DNA of 64,000 nucleotides from Ilyonectria destructans (GCA_020740775.1 JAHEWK010000008.1:2852001-2916000); one strand, 5' to 3'; shown: positions 48,135 through 60,480, counted from the first letter of the stretch. Notes: generated by a model from the sequence alone, not told the origin. Program-made: numbers and translations.

Positions 48135-50095
48135 AGTGAAGCAAAAAATGAGATGGGACGTCAGAACAAGGGAGATCGGGTGGAGAGTGAGAGTTAAGTA
48201 CGGAATACGAATATTAGTACGGCTCGTGTATCTCGGCTCGGAAGACCGAGAAGTTCGTTTAAAGTGTGTGCGATAAACGATAAACGACCTGTGCAATACA
48301 ACACGTGCCCAGCTAAGGAATGCGAGCGAAATACGAACGTTAATCTTCGAATGTGCCTCGGTTTTCGGTCTAGCCTTCGTCATTGCAACACATTTTCCAC
48401 CCAACGCTATGAAACCCTCGTGTCTAGAGGATCTTGGGCAACCCAGAACGACATTCTTGGCTTTTAAGGTTGCGGGCATTGAGACTAGGTCTCCCAGTCT
48501 TACCCTACCATATGCAATCTTGGAGAACTCAGCTAGCGTCGGAAACAATAGTGAAGGCACTGCTTCGTCCTGCTATAATAATGGCAGCTACCTACCCTGG
48601 TAATCTTTATGTACCTTGGCACTCTACTTTAATGTCTAGATGATTACTGGCTTTTGGAAGAGCGTTGCCTTGGCCAAGTGTCTATTGTGTGTTGTGTTAA
48701 GTCAGCAATGGTGTTGGGAATCGCGGCTCATGTTGAATCTATAACTTCCACCCTGATAGCTACCACCTCCAACTTGACTAAACATACTCAAACTGAATGA
48801 GGAAGGCTAGAAGACATCTCCACGAAGGATCTTTATTATTTACTCCTACTAAGAAGAGTAGGGCCTCATTGTCAACTATGTGATCCTGGCGGGCTCCATG
48901 TAGACATTGGGGGAATATAGTGGCGGTGCGATGAGGCAGGGCACCTGCCCAGTATAGGGACCCAGCATTCAGTTCGATTTGGGCCGGAGGCAAGATGACG
49001 AGCTGTAGCTAACAGACTCAACTGAGAGGAAGCGTTACCAGTCTCGTTCGCTGCATCGACTGACGTAGGCGCAGCTCACATATACCTCAACAACGAGCGG
49101 AATGGCGAGCCAATTATTGCCTCGGAGCAGCTGAGACACGTGGATGATTGTTGTGCCGACGAAGAAGCAGGTTTAAGATAACGGCGCCGAGTATCGTTGT
49201 GTAATACTGACCTAGCTTCAATAAGGTTTCAGGAATATCCCAGTTGGGACCGAGTTATTGCGCATCGAACAGATGAATTCAATGGCGGACGTGGGCCGAA
49301 AAATAGCAATCGAAATCTGCCTTTCATGGACAGATATTCCAAATGTGTGATTGACTGAGTGGGCGCATGTGCTTTGCGCTTCAGGATGAGACGAGTCACG
49401 ATGAAAGTGCTAAATGCACCTAAAACCTCGGCATATTTCTTCCGCTATGTCTTGGTCTCACCTCGCTTGACGTTGACATGCCCGGGTTGAAGGCAAATTT
49501 TGGTGGGCCGCTAATAATTCATGGGTAGCATCGAGCGTTTCGTCTCAGTCGCTAACTCGTATTTCGTACTTCGTACTTCGTTTTCCTCGGCACATGCACT
49601 AGTCTCTCGATGAAGCTGCCGGTAGATCTAACCCATGCTAATACATAAACCCCTGCTAGCTAGAGGGAAGCGGCGTCCCGTGATTCGTCAACACTACGGA
49701 TATGCTATATGCTCTATACCGCCTGAAGTTTAGCCTCCCAGGCGGGTCTGATAAACGAAGAACGAAAGGAATGTACGAGTTGGCTGAGTTCGCTCACTGC
49801 AAGCAGGCCCACTTCCTTAGGAACCCCACGTTGAGAGGGTGATGTAATCGCATCACGGTGACGGTGGCGACGCCTCATAACCTTCATCCCACCTTCTGAG
49901 ATGCTTCTGCCGAGATCAAAGAACGACACTACTCTTATTCCGAGCCAGCTCAGGAGGTACGCGCGTCTCTGTCCTCGAGCTCCTTCTTCAGCACTTGGGG
50001 CCCCGTCGACAGACCCTTTTGAACCTCTCGCCCTCACTCTCAACACCTTCTCTTTCTCTCTGGTGGGCGGGAGGCATCGGGATATTTGACACACC
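48135..50095. other. intergenic, no gene seen
   Basis: About 2 kb between the regulator and the glycosyltransferase gene, including both promoters. Short CGTACTTCGTACTTCG-type repeats occur at about 49560-49580. Frames on both strands lack recognisable domains. Confidence 0.5.
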
Positions 50096-53060
50096 ATGGC
50101 CAACGAGAAACGAAAAACTCTTCGATACGAGCTTGCCGGCGATGAGTCGCCATACCTTAGCCCGGCGCCGACGTATTCGAGTCTGAGAAGGGCTGCGAGC
50201 ACCGGCGACATGGCACATGCTGCTGAGATGCCAGCTGAGGTCGCGCCCGTGAGCCCCTCATCTACATTGGTTGAGTTGGTCGGAAGCGACGTTCAAATCA
50301 GAGGTATGCTCCATCCTGTCCAGGCAGACATTTACGCCCTTGGCTTTCCAAGCTTACCGCAACTGCAGATGATGCCCGGGTCGAGATCGACTGCAACTCG
50401 AAGCTGGTACGCAGCCTCACATACCTGTACCAGACGCCTCCCGAAAAGTACCAGCCCCAGGAAACTCCGTCACCCGAGTATTCCGAAACCGAAGCAGTGC
50501 CAGCCACATCGTGGACCACGAAACTGAACATTGTCATCCAGGTTGTGGGAAGCCGAGGAGACGTGCAGCCGTTCATCGCCCTCGGCAATGAGCTCCAGCG
50601 ACACGGCCACCGTGTTCGCCTCGCAACTCACGACACGTTTGAGGACTTTGTGCGGAGTTCTGGCTTAGAGTTCTACCCCATCGGCGGCGATCCGGCCGAG
50701 CTGATGGCCTACATGGTCAAGAACCCAGGACTTATCCCCAGTATGAAGAGTCTTACAGCCGGCGAGATTCAGCAGAAGCGCTACATGGTGCAGGAGATGC
50801 TGGAAAAGTTCTGGCATTCATGCCTGAAACCGGATACTCTGACTGGCCAGCCTTTCGTAGCTGATGCCATCATTGCCAACCCGCCCAGCTTTGCGCATAT
50901 CCACTGCGCCCAGGCCCTCGGTATACCTGTACACCTGATGTTCACGATGCCCTGGAGCAGCACCAAGGCGTTTCCGCATCCGCTTGCCAACTTGAAGAAT
51001 GTCGGTAGTGATCCTCAACTTGCAAATTATATCTCCTACAGCGTGGTTGAGTGGTTAACTTGGCAAGGGTAAGCTCCCTTTTCCCATACCTGGAAGCCCC
51101 CCCATCACTCACTACTCGAACTTACGCCCTAATGCATTGAATATCTAGCCTGGGCGACATCATCAACAAGTGGCGAAGGTCTATCGATTTGGAAGAGGTG
51201 GCCATGTTCGACGCCCCCATGCTCACACAGACGTTGAAAATACCCTTCACATACTGCTGGTCACCGGCCCTGGTGCCGAAGCCGGCCGACTGGCCTTCGC
51301 ACATCGGTCTGATACTCCCTCGAATCGATTCTCTATCTAGGTCGGCGGCTAACGAACTATGTAGATGTTTGTGGGTTCTTTTTCCGTGACGCACCCCAGT
51401 TCTCTCCGCCACCAGATCTTGCTCTTTTCCTCGAGACTGGCACTCGGCCAGTATACATTGGATTCGGCAGCATCGTGTTGGACAACCCAGCCAGGATGAT
51501 ACAAATCATCCTCGACGCGGTTCAAGCGGCCGGCGTCCGCGCCATCATCTCCAAGGGCTGGTCCGATCTGGTAGGCTCGGAGAACAAAAACGTCTACTGG
51601 ATAGGAGATTGCCCGCACGAGTGGCTTTTCCAACACGTTGCCGCCGTGGTTCACCATGGAGGCGCAGGAACAACAGCCTGCGGGCTGAGGAACGGGATAC
51701 CCACCGCCATTGTTCCCTTTTTTGGAGAGTAAGTCGTTTAATTCACAGCCAGCCGTGTAACAGCTAGCTACAGCTTGTCCCAATTCCGAAGTGAAGCTAA
51801 TCACTTGTTTTGCCAGCCAACCTTTCTGGGGCCAGATGGTCGCCAACGCAGGCGCGGGCCCTAACCCCATAAACCATGCAGAACTAACGGCAGAGAATCT
51901 TGCTCAAGCCATTCAATACTGCCTCTCGCACAGGGCAGCCGAGGCGGCTGCGTCCATCGCCGCAAGGATGAGGTCCGAGGTGGGCGTCCGAGCTGCTGTG
52001 CAGTCATTCCACAGACAGTTGCCTCTGGAACGGATTCCATGCGACTTCATCAAGAGTGAGCCGGCCGTGTGGCTGTACAACAAAGCGAGTCGGCCCGTCA
52101 GACTTTCCAAGATCGCCGCAGAAATTATACTAGCAAACACGTCGACCGAATCGAAGGCCTTGAAGGTGTCAGTGTCCAGTCTCTCCCGCCAACCCGCCCA
52201 ATCATGATGCGCTGAGCTAACCTCATGACTGTAGCTACCAGAGCAACCCCATCATCATCGAGACCACGCGATGGGATCCCCTTTCTGGGGGAGCCTCGGC
52301 AGTCATGGCAACAGCAACAGGTATGGCCGGATCTATCACGGGCATGGTCACCAAGCCGGTCGAAGAGTACCGAGACGAGCACCAGCGGCAGGCTCGCGAG
52401 AGGAAGAGGCTCGAAGCTCAAAAGCCTGTCACCAGCCAAGAGAAGATGGGAAGCGCCGCCAGTCTTGACGGCCGCCCCTCGGGCGATTCGGGGAGGCCAA
52501 GGAGCACTAAAAGCGAGCACTCTGGCTCGTTGGCAGGCAGGATGGCAGGCGCATCAGCCAAGAGCGTAGGCAAAATCGCGCCCACCGCTCTGAAAGGCAT
52601 GGTTGTCGACATCCCGCTCGCCATCACCGAAGGGTTGCGCTCAGTGCCTCGCCACTACGGCGGCAGCGTCCGCGACCACGGCCCCGTGACCGATGCAAAG
52701 AGTGGAATGGTCGTCGCCGGCAAGACTTTCGCTTGGGGTTTTATCGATGGCATCAGCGACTTCGTGGTGCAGCCGTACAAGGGCGCCAAGAAGGACGGCG
52801 CTCTGGGAGCCGTAAAGGGCCTCGGCAAGGGAGCCATGAGTCTGGCGACCAAGAGCGGCGCTGGCATGTTCGGAGTGTTTGCTTATCCCAGTGCAGGCAT
52901 CAGCAAGAGCCTCCGGACAGCGGTGCACAGCACAACACGCAAGGCGATAGCTCACGAGCGGCATATAGAAGGGGTGTGGATGATGGAGAACGGGGGAGCT
53001 GCCAAGGTGGACTCGGGCGAGCTTGTGTCCTCCTTTTTGCGCTTGCAAGCGAACAAATAG
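50096..53060 (+). CDS. GT28/UGT sterol-3-beta-glucosyltransferase-like protein with C-terminal extension
   Basis: Six exons (50096-50303, 50369-51068, 51149-51306, 51365-51728, 51817-52167, 52235-53060), about 868 residues. The GT28 N-terminal domain starts at VGSRGDVQPFIALGNELQRH, the hallmark of sterol and lipid glucosyltransferases. The C-terminal domain has PPPVYIGFGSI-like VYIGFGSIVLDNP and the donor-binding VVHHGGAGTTACGLRNGIP, completed by splicing to QPFWGQMVANAGAGP. No PH or GRAM domain precedes it, unlike Atg26. The last exon adds about 270 residues of Gly/Ala/Lys-rich sequence (TALKGMVVDIPLAITEGLRS) seen in a fungal subgroup of these enzymes, perhaps for membrane contact. Probable substrate: UDP-glucose and sterol or another lipid. 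Confidence 0.88.
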
Positions 53061-53438
53061 GTGTCATTGATCGGTATCATTAGAGGACTACGTATGTATT
53101 ATTAAGGGACAAGGTGTACAACCAAGGTTTGGGCAGAATTGATTTCATTGAGGTACTGAGCGAGGCTTCGAAACGAGGTATTGAGGCGGTGACGTAGGTG
53201 CTATTCATGTACTAGACTGGGCATTATCATCTTGATGGACGGCACCAGAAGCTACCCTACGCGTCATAAGGCACTGGGGGACCTGCTTCAGTCCTTCACT
53301 GCGGGAACATGTTGGTGGAACATGTCGTTTGTAACTAATGATGTCATGTTAAATACAAAAGAATAATGAATAAATAAAGCCAATGGTACTTTTCCAGGTC
53401 AAGTTAGCATCAGCTCCGTCCACCACCTTAGCAATCAA
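53061..53438. other. convergent 3' intergenic region
   Basis: Between the stops of the GT28 and GH43 genes. No gene seen. Confidence 0.5.
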
Positions 53439-54632
53439 CTACGCCTGTTGGGTGACGAACACCCCCTGCGCGATCTCTTGCGCTACGTTCTCATACCTCC
53501 ATCTGGAAACATATGATTCTGTGGATCCAGGACCTCCATTGCTCGTCGCATAGACTCCCAGAAGAGCGCCTAAAAGCGAGGCGTTAGCAACGGACTGGGA
53601 TGGAGGGGAAAACATATTGGGGCTGTCAACATCATACCTGTGAATGGCCCCATACCGCCGCTGACAATGGTGGCCGGTGCTTGTCCTAGTTCGTAGACTA
53701 TCTTTGGCTGGGAGCTAGAGGCAGCGTAGAAGGTGTAATGCGTGGAATTCTCGGCTCGAATGCTCAGCCGAATGGGGTCTAGAAGCCAGGACTGGGGGAC
53801 TGGCTTGACGGAGGGCGCGGGGACATTCTTCTCGTCACTTCCGAGTCCGGAGACGAGGAACCGGAAATGAGGCACCAAGGTCGAGTTTGCGGCTTCATCG
53901 GCAGGCAGCATGACGATGCCCAGATTGATGTTCTGAACTTGGTTCAGGAACACCGTGACGCCAACCTCCTCATCCCTGGCCTTGGGCGTAAACGACACGT
54001 CGACGCTGTATTGAAAAATCGTGGCCGTCTGCAGCCGCGTCACCATGGTCAAATTGGCGATCTGATAACCGGCCGTGTAGTTCCTCCAGCCAGCGGTGAT
54101 GTTCGCAAACGACGGCGTGAGTCGCAGCGTGTTGGCATGTCCCGGTGGCGAAACCGTATAAGCGTCCCTGTCCGGCCAGCGCCAGTAGCCAAAGTTGGCA
54201 GGGATGGTCGAGTTTGGCTTGAAATCAACGACATCGGGCTCGTCGATGAAAATGCCGTCTCCGGGAATGTCTCTCGAGGAGGGGAGATACCATCCGCTCT
54301 CTACGCCACGTACGGGCGTAAAGTCTGGCCAGCCTCCCTCCTCCCACGCCGCCGGAGTCAACACCGTCTCTCGGCCCATAGGATACGTCTTGCCTTCGGG
54401 TCCCGAGCGCCAAGCCAATGTTGCTGACCACCAGCGGCCTCTCGCGTCTTGAAACAAGTCTGCATGACCAATATTCTGAAAGTACTCTGTGGTGTTTCGA
54501 TTCGTCAGAACCGGGTTTTCGGCATAGCTCTCATATGGTCCCCAGATATTGGTGGACCGAGCTATGGTGACGGAGTGATTCATGCCGGAACCCCCCTCCG
54601 CAACCATGAGATAGTAGTACCCATCCTTTCGG

Positions 54633-56512
54633 TAAGTCGGACCACCCATTAGCTGACCGACCCCTTACCTGACCGCCCCACTTACATAACAACTAAAATC
54701 GCAATTCAACTTCACTTATAGATAAAATAACAACTAAAAGACCTAATTGGTCCATTTCAACTGATTTTTAATAAACTAACTAATTAAATTTCTAAATATC
54801 AAAAAATCAACCAATAAGAACAAAGAAAAAACGAGCTATTCTGAATCTTCAACCTCAGGCGTTTTTATTCGCCTTCTTGCCCTCTTAACATTCCGGATAT
54901 CTTGAAATAGCCTATTTGGGTCTTTATAAACCCGTCCTCTTTTCCTAGCCTTTGATTGGCTTGAATTTTGATCTTGGACTTTGATTTTTTCTTCTAATTG
55001 GGCAATTTGGAACTGGAGCCTATCAAATCCCTTGCTAATAGTCCGTAACAGCTGTCTCGTAGTTGGGCTAGCTAGCATTTCCTTCTTATGAGAACGGACC
55101 AATGAAGCAATGTCTCTCGAATTGCTAGGGGTTGTAAAAGGGATGATTTCAGACCTCTGATTCGTTTTTGGAGAAATAGGAGCTTCTGATTGGACCGTAA
55201 TTGTATCGTTAGGGTTGTGAATAACGAATTTACTACCCATTGGCTTTGATATGTTGATTGGCCACAACCCGGCTCCTCTCCAACCTGATAAGGCATTTTT
55301 AGTAGTAAGAGCCTTCTTCCTTGCCTCAAAATAGCAAGTAAGAAAGTCTTCCTTCCTAGTTGGGCCAATATCAGTGAGGGGATTGGCTAGTGTTAAGGCG
55401 GCTCGATATGCAGCTTTAAGTGGCCCAAAGACTGATATATCAAGAGGCTGAAGAACGTGGCTTGTGTAAGGCGGCAAATAGAGTAAATGGACCCTATTGG
55501 TCACACAAATACGCATAAAATCAGGCGTTATGTGTGATCCATGCCCATCTAGGATGAGGAGCCTCTTCTCATTGGTCCGGGCTGGCTTAGAGCCTGGAAG
55601 GAAGACTTCCTGCAGCCAAGCAAGGCCAATTTCGTCATTAGTCCAGCCCTTATCAGACGATGTGAATTTCCAATTGGTCAGAAAGTCCAATTCCTCTAGA
55701 AACCATTGGTGTTGGACGTATTTGCCTTTAAAGACGACTAATGGGTCGAGGCACCTTCCTGTTGCGGAAATAGCCTCAAGAATAGTTATCCAATTAAGGT
55801 CATGTGGCTGTTTCTTAATTGTCGATCGGAGCTCTGATTGGCCAACTACAAGCCCGTTGGTTCCGAGCCCTTGGAAGACTCCAGTTTCGTCAAAATTCCA
55901 ACGGTTGCGTGGAGGGATCGATTTGACCCCTGGTTGGTCCAATAGGTCATAGAACCCACGAATAGCAGCTGGATTTGCTCCATTTATCCTTTTCCGGTCA
56001 ATTCCCTTTCCTTTGAGTGTTTTTATTCGCTGGTTGCGGCGTAGGAAGCCAGTCATCCAGTGCTTTCCGAGTTGTCGGTTGACGCCACTTTCGCCCAACA
56101 AGGAAGTTGCCAACTTCCGGATCTGGCTATGAGTCAACGCCATTCCGAGCTTATCTTGTAAGATGAGCCAATCACAGAGCTGGTCTTCCTGGTTCTTAGA
56201 AAGCACCTGACGCCATTCGTGGGCTTCGTTGCGGCTTGGGACGCCATTGAGCTTGGTCCGTAGGGTTGAATAAGGAACAACGCGCTCATTGGCTGCTTTT
56301 CGCATTGATAGACCATTTTTCACATCCTGAATGGCTAGTTGGAGGTCTTCTTCGGTGTATTTAGGCATGAAAATAACGAAAATAAGGTTAAATTGACCAA
56401 TTGAGTGTTATTGAAGGAAGAAACGCGTGTGGCTAGAGGCGCGTTGTGGTTGACGCGTTGTAAGTGGGGCGGTTAGGTAAGGGGTCGGTCAGCTAATGGG
56501 TGGTCCGACTTA
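54633..56512. mobile_element. complete Fot1/pogo-type DNA transposon with TA target duplication
   Basis: The element body is 54635-56510 (1876 bp) with 50-bp terminal inverted repeats: 54635-54684 (AGTCGGACCACCCATTAGCT...) and 56461-56510, differing at one position. It is flanked by TA at 54633-54634 and 56511-56512, the target duplication used by Tc1/mariner-superfamily elements. It carries one intact transposase gene on the minus strand. Nearly identical ends and an undamaged ORF point to a recent insertion. Its base composition is more AT-rich than the GH43 gene around it. Confidence 0.95.
54836..56368 (-). CDS. Fot1/pogo-family DDE transposase
   Basis: Single exon, 510 residues, ATG at 56368. 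The N-terminal helix-turn-helix (YTEEDLQLAIQDVKNGLSMR) is of Psq type, then a CENP-B-type DNA-binding domain (QEDQLCDWLILQDKLGMALT). The DDE_1 catalytic core has the acidic residues in WNFDETGVFQG, LLILDGHGSHIT and the VLQPLDISVFGPLK region. The C-terminal tail is basic with a coiled segment. Length, motifs and lack of introns or stops are those of an active Fot1-like transposase. It performs cut-and-paste transposition at TA sites. Confidence 0.95.
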   Translation of the reverse strand: MPKYTEEDLQLAIQDVKNGLSMRKAANERVVPYSTLRTKLNGVPSRNEAHEWRQVLSKNQEDQLCDWLILQDKLGMALTHSQIRKLATSLLGESGVNRQLGKHWMTGFLRRNQRIKTLKGKGIDRKRINGANPAAIRGFYDLLDQPGVKSIPPRNRWNFDETGVFQGLGTNGLVVGQSELRSTIKKQPHDLNWITILEAISATGRCLDPLVVFKGKYVQHQWFLEELDFLTNWKFTSSDKGWTNDEIGLAWLQEVFLPGSKPARTNEKRLLILDGHGSHITPDFMRICVTNRVHLLYLPPYTSHVLQPLDISVFGPLKAAYRAALTLANPLTDIGPTRKEDFLTCYFEARKKALTTKNALSGWRGAGLWPINISKPMGSKFVIHNPNDTITVQSEAPISPKTNQRSEIIPFTTPSNSRDIASLVRSHKKEMLASPTTRQLLRTISKGFDRLQFQIAQLEEKIKVQDQNSSQSKARKRGRVYKDPNRLFQDIRNVKRARRRIKTPEVEDSE

Positions 56513-57133
56513 CACGTGCGGTCCTTCGAGAAATTCACCAGTGGTGCCGTTCCAAATGTTGCGCGGCGTACTGAGAGTGCCTGTTTCAAGGTCGACCGTC
56601 TGAAGATTGGTGCCGGCGGTGGCAATATATGCCGTACCGTCATCGTCCCAAAAGAGGTCCGGATCGATGAATTCGGCGTCGTATCGGATAGGGTCACTCC
56701 AGGCACTGTCGCTGAAAGGATCCGTCGTGTTGAAAATCAAGCCTGTGGTCTTGGATTGAATTTGGTTATTGTAGATGGTAATAATGTAAAAAGTCCCGTT
56801 GTGATATCGAATTGTCGGGGCCCAGATGCCGTCACTCTGAGCAAGTGACTGGTCATAGTCCGGGCATTGGCCCTCCCTGGACAAGGCATGGCTGATCAGC
56901 TTCCAATTGGCGAGATCTTTGCTGGCGTGAATAGGGAGTCCCGGTGTCAGCAGGAAAGTCGACGAAGTGCAGAAGGTCGTATTGTCTCTCTCGGCCACAA
57001 AGACGCAGCTGGGATCGCTGTGCCAGCCAGGTATGGCAGGGTTGTAGCGCGTCTGGGTTTGCTCGGCTGAGCTGCATGACACGGTGGCTGCAGCAAGCAG
57101 CGTCAAGGGGAGGAGTTTGGACAAGATCGGCAT

Positions 57134-58226
57134 GGTCGAGGGTGTTTAATCAGCTACAAACATAAGAGGGAATCACGGAAAACCTTGAAGGGACTGGACG
57201 CAAGAAGAATGAATTCATAGTCTGGCTTCTCGAGGAACATCGTCTCCATCACTTTTTAACCATCTGGTCTCTAGTTGTCTCCGTGTATTCCGCCTTGGCT
57301 TGTCGTCGTCATCTCCTATGAAGGAGTTCCGTAATGCGAACCGCTAAGATCGTAATGAAGGAGCGGCCGTCTACGTCGGGTAAAGTGTACGTAGTGAGGC
57401 GCTAATCTGCGGCGCGTGCTAGCTCCGCCGATCGGACTCGTTCCTCGTATCTCGTTCCTCGTATCTCGTTACTTGGTTTCCTTACCCCTTTCTTCCCCGC
57501 TATCCGTACAGGCTGCCTCTATTCGTAATCACAAACACGCATCAGAGTAGGTGAGCGATCAAGGGACACCCCGGTCCCTCAACGCACACGCGGACGGCTC
57601 TACAACAGCCCGGACGGTGCGTCGGTGTCACCGATCGCAGCTCCCGTAGGTTCCGCTTCCTCGGGACCGAGTGAATCTATGTGACACACCGCGTAGAGGT
57701 CGTGTTAGTATGACTATGTGCGGCTTGGTCCAGTACGCCAATATTTTCATGGCTGTGCGTGATATAGATGAACCAGAAACATAAGAGCATGGGTGTATGA
57801 ATATTTCTTCTGTTGAATAGTGGCAACGAAGCCCCTCGAAGGAGCTGAAAAGGCTGATAGGAATATCGCCACTAAAGATGATAGTTGCCACCTATTGCTA
57901 CAGGCTTAGCAAGCAGCTTCTAGTTGACTCTACGGGCACAGAAAAGGTAATAAGGCTACCCTAAACCCCCAGACAAAAGAGAACAAGATAATTCACCCTA
58001 ATATCTGACATCTTCGGTATCAAGAAGGAATGGGAGCGGCTATGGGTGAACGGATTGCTCATAAAAGAAATGAGCTAAAGCGTGGCAATGCAATTGCCTA
58101 CGAAAATTCACGGGGGCGTTTCTAACCTGTCTGTACCATTGTGGAGCGTCATTCAGCGTTTAACTGACATTATAGAGTATCATTCTCGAGCTAGACTTCT
58201 GCAGTTTCTTATTGTTTTTCCACAAG
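57134..58226. other. intergenic, no gene seen
   Basis: Between the GH43 start and the P450 stop. A 14-bp unit (CTCGTTCCTCGTAT) is tandemly repeated at about 57437-57470. No coding sequence is recognisable. Confidence 0.5.
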
Positions 58227-60195
58227 TCAAGAAACTGGGCGCTCGCAGGCCGCTGTCGTAATCCTCACTTTCAAGGGTGGCTTTTCCCAAAACAAGAACA
58301 CCCTTTGCCTATCAATCCAGCCGTCGCTCTCAGGGGCGAGCTCAAAATCAAAGTGCCATAGCATTCGCGCGAGTACAAGACGCATCTCGGCCCAAGCGAG
58401 GCTATTGTTGTTTAGCATCAGAAGCATCAATGGATTCGACACAATTCTCAGGTCTAGAGGAGTAAACGTACTTCTTCCCAGGGCAATCATGGGGCCTCAT
58501 GCTAAAAGGTTTCACCACGTCTCTGTCGTCATTTTCAAACTCCACAGGCCGGGACTTGAACCATCGCTCAGGAACCATATCGTCCGGCCTGTGGAAGTTC
58601 AACGCGGAACAGTTCGCTGCCCAGAGATCCACCGTAAGGCTTGTATTAGGCGGGACCGCCTCTCCCATCACGATATGCCCCTCCGCCGCCGTCCGCCGGA
58701 AGAGGTTACCTGGTGCGGGCGGGTAAAGACGGAGGCTTTCTTGCAGGACGGCGTTGAGGTATTCTTGAGCTTGGAGCGCGAGCAGCGTCATTTCCGAGGC
58801 ACTACGGAACTGTGTTCGCAGGATGGTGGTGAGTTGCTGCATCACTAATGGATGCTTGCAAAGAAGGTATATTGAACCTGTGAGTAAGGTGGCCGCTGCA
58901 ACTAGTTAGTCTTGGATCTTGGGTCTTGTTATTGGATGTCATGAGCATGAGCGTCGACGTACTGGTCTCGCTTCCGGCGATGAGATAGGTAATCGCAACG
59001 GCCTCCATCTCATCCTGCGATACGCTGCGGCGTCGTTAGCAAAGAACTCGATGAATCGCGCTAATCTGATGTAGACAGACTGTCCTTCGCCGGCAGCCTC
59101 GATGATGCTCGACATAAGATCGGGTCGGTCGGTTCCCATGTCAGACCGTTTTGCGACGGCTCTGGCGATAAACGACTCCCGCTTGTCCTCCTTGTTCCGG
59201 GGCCAGCATGCACCGATGGCACGGAGAACGCCCGGGTATCGGCTCGATTCTCGGATAAAAGTGAAGACTTTCGTGGTCCACGGGATGTTGCCGAGCCATG
59301 GATGGGTCTTGCCGTCTTCAAGTCCGCCAAAGCTCTCACCAAGAGTCAAGTCGCCGGCAATATCTGTCGTGAGGAGATGGATCCATCGCGCAAGGTCGAC
59401 GACACCACTGGTTGAATTGTGCCGAGACTCGAAAAGTCTGGTAATGAAGAATGCCGTGTACTGTTGAAGATAGACTTCTTGTTGTGAGACAGCCCTCTCG
59501 GAGAAAGCGTAGGCTTGGGTGCGCCGGAGTCGGCGGTGACTCTCCTTATCGGGTGATGCCTTGAGAGAAAAGAAAGGAGTAAGTAAGTCGTTGCTTTTGT
59601 ATCAAGAAGTGCCCACAGTCAGATGCCGGTCTCAGCCTTGACTCCGGGAGATTTGGGGGGGATGATAGGTTCAGATACCTTTTGGGACTCCATGTAGAAC
59701 AAAGGGTCTTTAGGGATTTCTCCCCGCCCGCACGGCTGCTGAAGGCCGTAAATGTCTTGTACTCTGTTAGATATACGCGCAAGGGGGCATCTGAATTATT
59801 TAAACATGATCCGATAGTAACGCGGAACTCACCGACCCATGCCGTGCTGGAAGTGAATGACAGCGTGTCAGGGTTGATGCGCACAACATGACCGTATCTC
59901 TCATGCAAATATTTGGACTCCCTCGTTGCTGTTCCACGTAGAATCGAGATTGTATGAGGAATACGGCTTGCCGCCAGCCACCAAGGCCCAGGGTATTTGC
60001 GGAGCGGGTGGAAGTGGATGTTGTAGATGGCTTTCAGGACGAGGTAGAGAAGGCACTGTCAAGACTCGTTAGCAATCGACCCGTGTCAAGAGCAAAGGTG
60101 ATGCCAGCACTGACCTGCGCGAACAGCACTCCCACAATCGATATCCATGATGAAAACGCGGATGCAAGAGGTGGCAGAGACATAGTACAAGGCAT
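58227..60195 (-). CDS. microsomal cytochrome P450
   Basis: About seven exons; the first ATG in a plausible frame is at 60195 (MPCTMSLPPLASAF). The frame stays open upstream to 60234 without ATG. An N-terminal hydrophobic anchor (ISIVGVLFAQ, continuing CLLYLVLKAIYNIHFHPLRK after splicing) leads to the proline region YPGPWWLAASRIP. Later elements: DKESHRRLRRTQAYAFSE (C-helix), the I-helix LIAGSETS, the K-helix ESLRLYPPAP with ExxR, PERW, and the heme loop FSMRPHDCPGKN, completed by splicing to LAWAEMRLVLARMLWHFDFE. The usual heme loop is F-x-x-G-x-R-x-C-x-G; here Gly is Arg and Arg is His. This is the CYP isotrichodermin-hydroxylase/benzoate-hydroxylase-like ER type common in metabolite pathways. 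Substrate unknown. Confidence 0.85.
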
Positions 60196-60388
60196 GATGC
60201 GGATACCCTCACCAACGAGACACGCCAGAATCACCCAAGGACGACGATTGTAACCATTCTCGGGCTACTCGCCGTTGGGCTGGGCTTCCTTCATAACGCG
60301 GGAGTGGCGGGACGGCAAGAGTTGGGTTCGACTTTCCTCTCACGTGTTTTCCAAATTGTCACCGAGTCTTGATCCCGACTACGTTCGG

Positions 60389-60480
60389 TCTCCCGCTCAA
60401 GGCTCGCATTGAGTCTCGTTTAAGGCTCGTATAGGAGGGTCTCGCTCAAGGCCAGACAGGGGTCTCAATCGAGGTTCGTA
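60389..60480. repeat. four-copy direct repeat in the P450 promoter
   Basis: TCCCGCTCAAGGCTCG, TCTCGTTTAAGGCTCG, TCTCGCTCAAGGCC and TCTCAATCGAGGTTCG occur at a spacing of about 23-26 bp, 190-285 bp upstream of the P450 ATG. Confidence 0.6.

Larger units (their letters stand above)
53439..57133 (-). pseudogene. GH43-family glycosidase interrupted by a Fot1/pogo transposon
   Basis: Start ATG at 57133 with signal peptide (LSKLLPLTLLAAATVSCSS). The N-terminal part (57133-56513) has the GH43 five-blade features: PGWHSDPSCVF with the catalytic base Asp, and EFIDPDLFWDDDGTAYI with the second Asp. It ends at GEFLEGPHV, just past the proton-donor Glu. The element 54635-56510 then interrupts. The frame resumes at 54632 with YRKDGYYYLMVAEGGSG and runs through an added C-terminal beta-sandwich domain; a last 5' splice site near 53630 leads to a final exon ending at 53439 (VFVTQQA). 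Apart from the insert no damage is seen. Family role: secreted beta-xylosidase or alpha-arabinofuranosidase on plant cell wall. As it stands the gene is disrupted. Confidence 0.92.
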
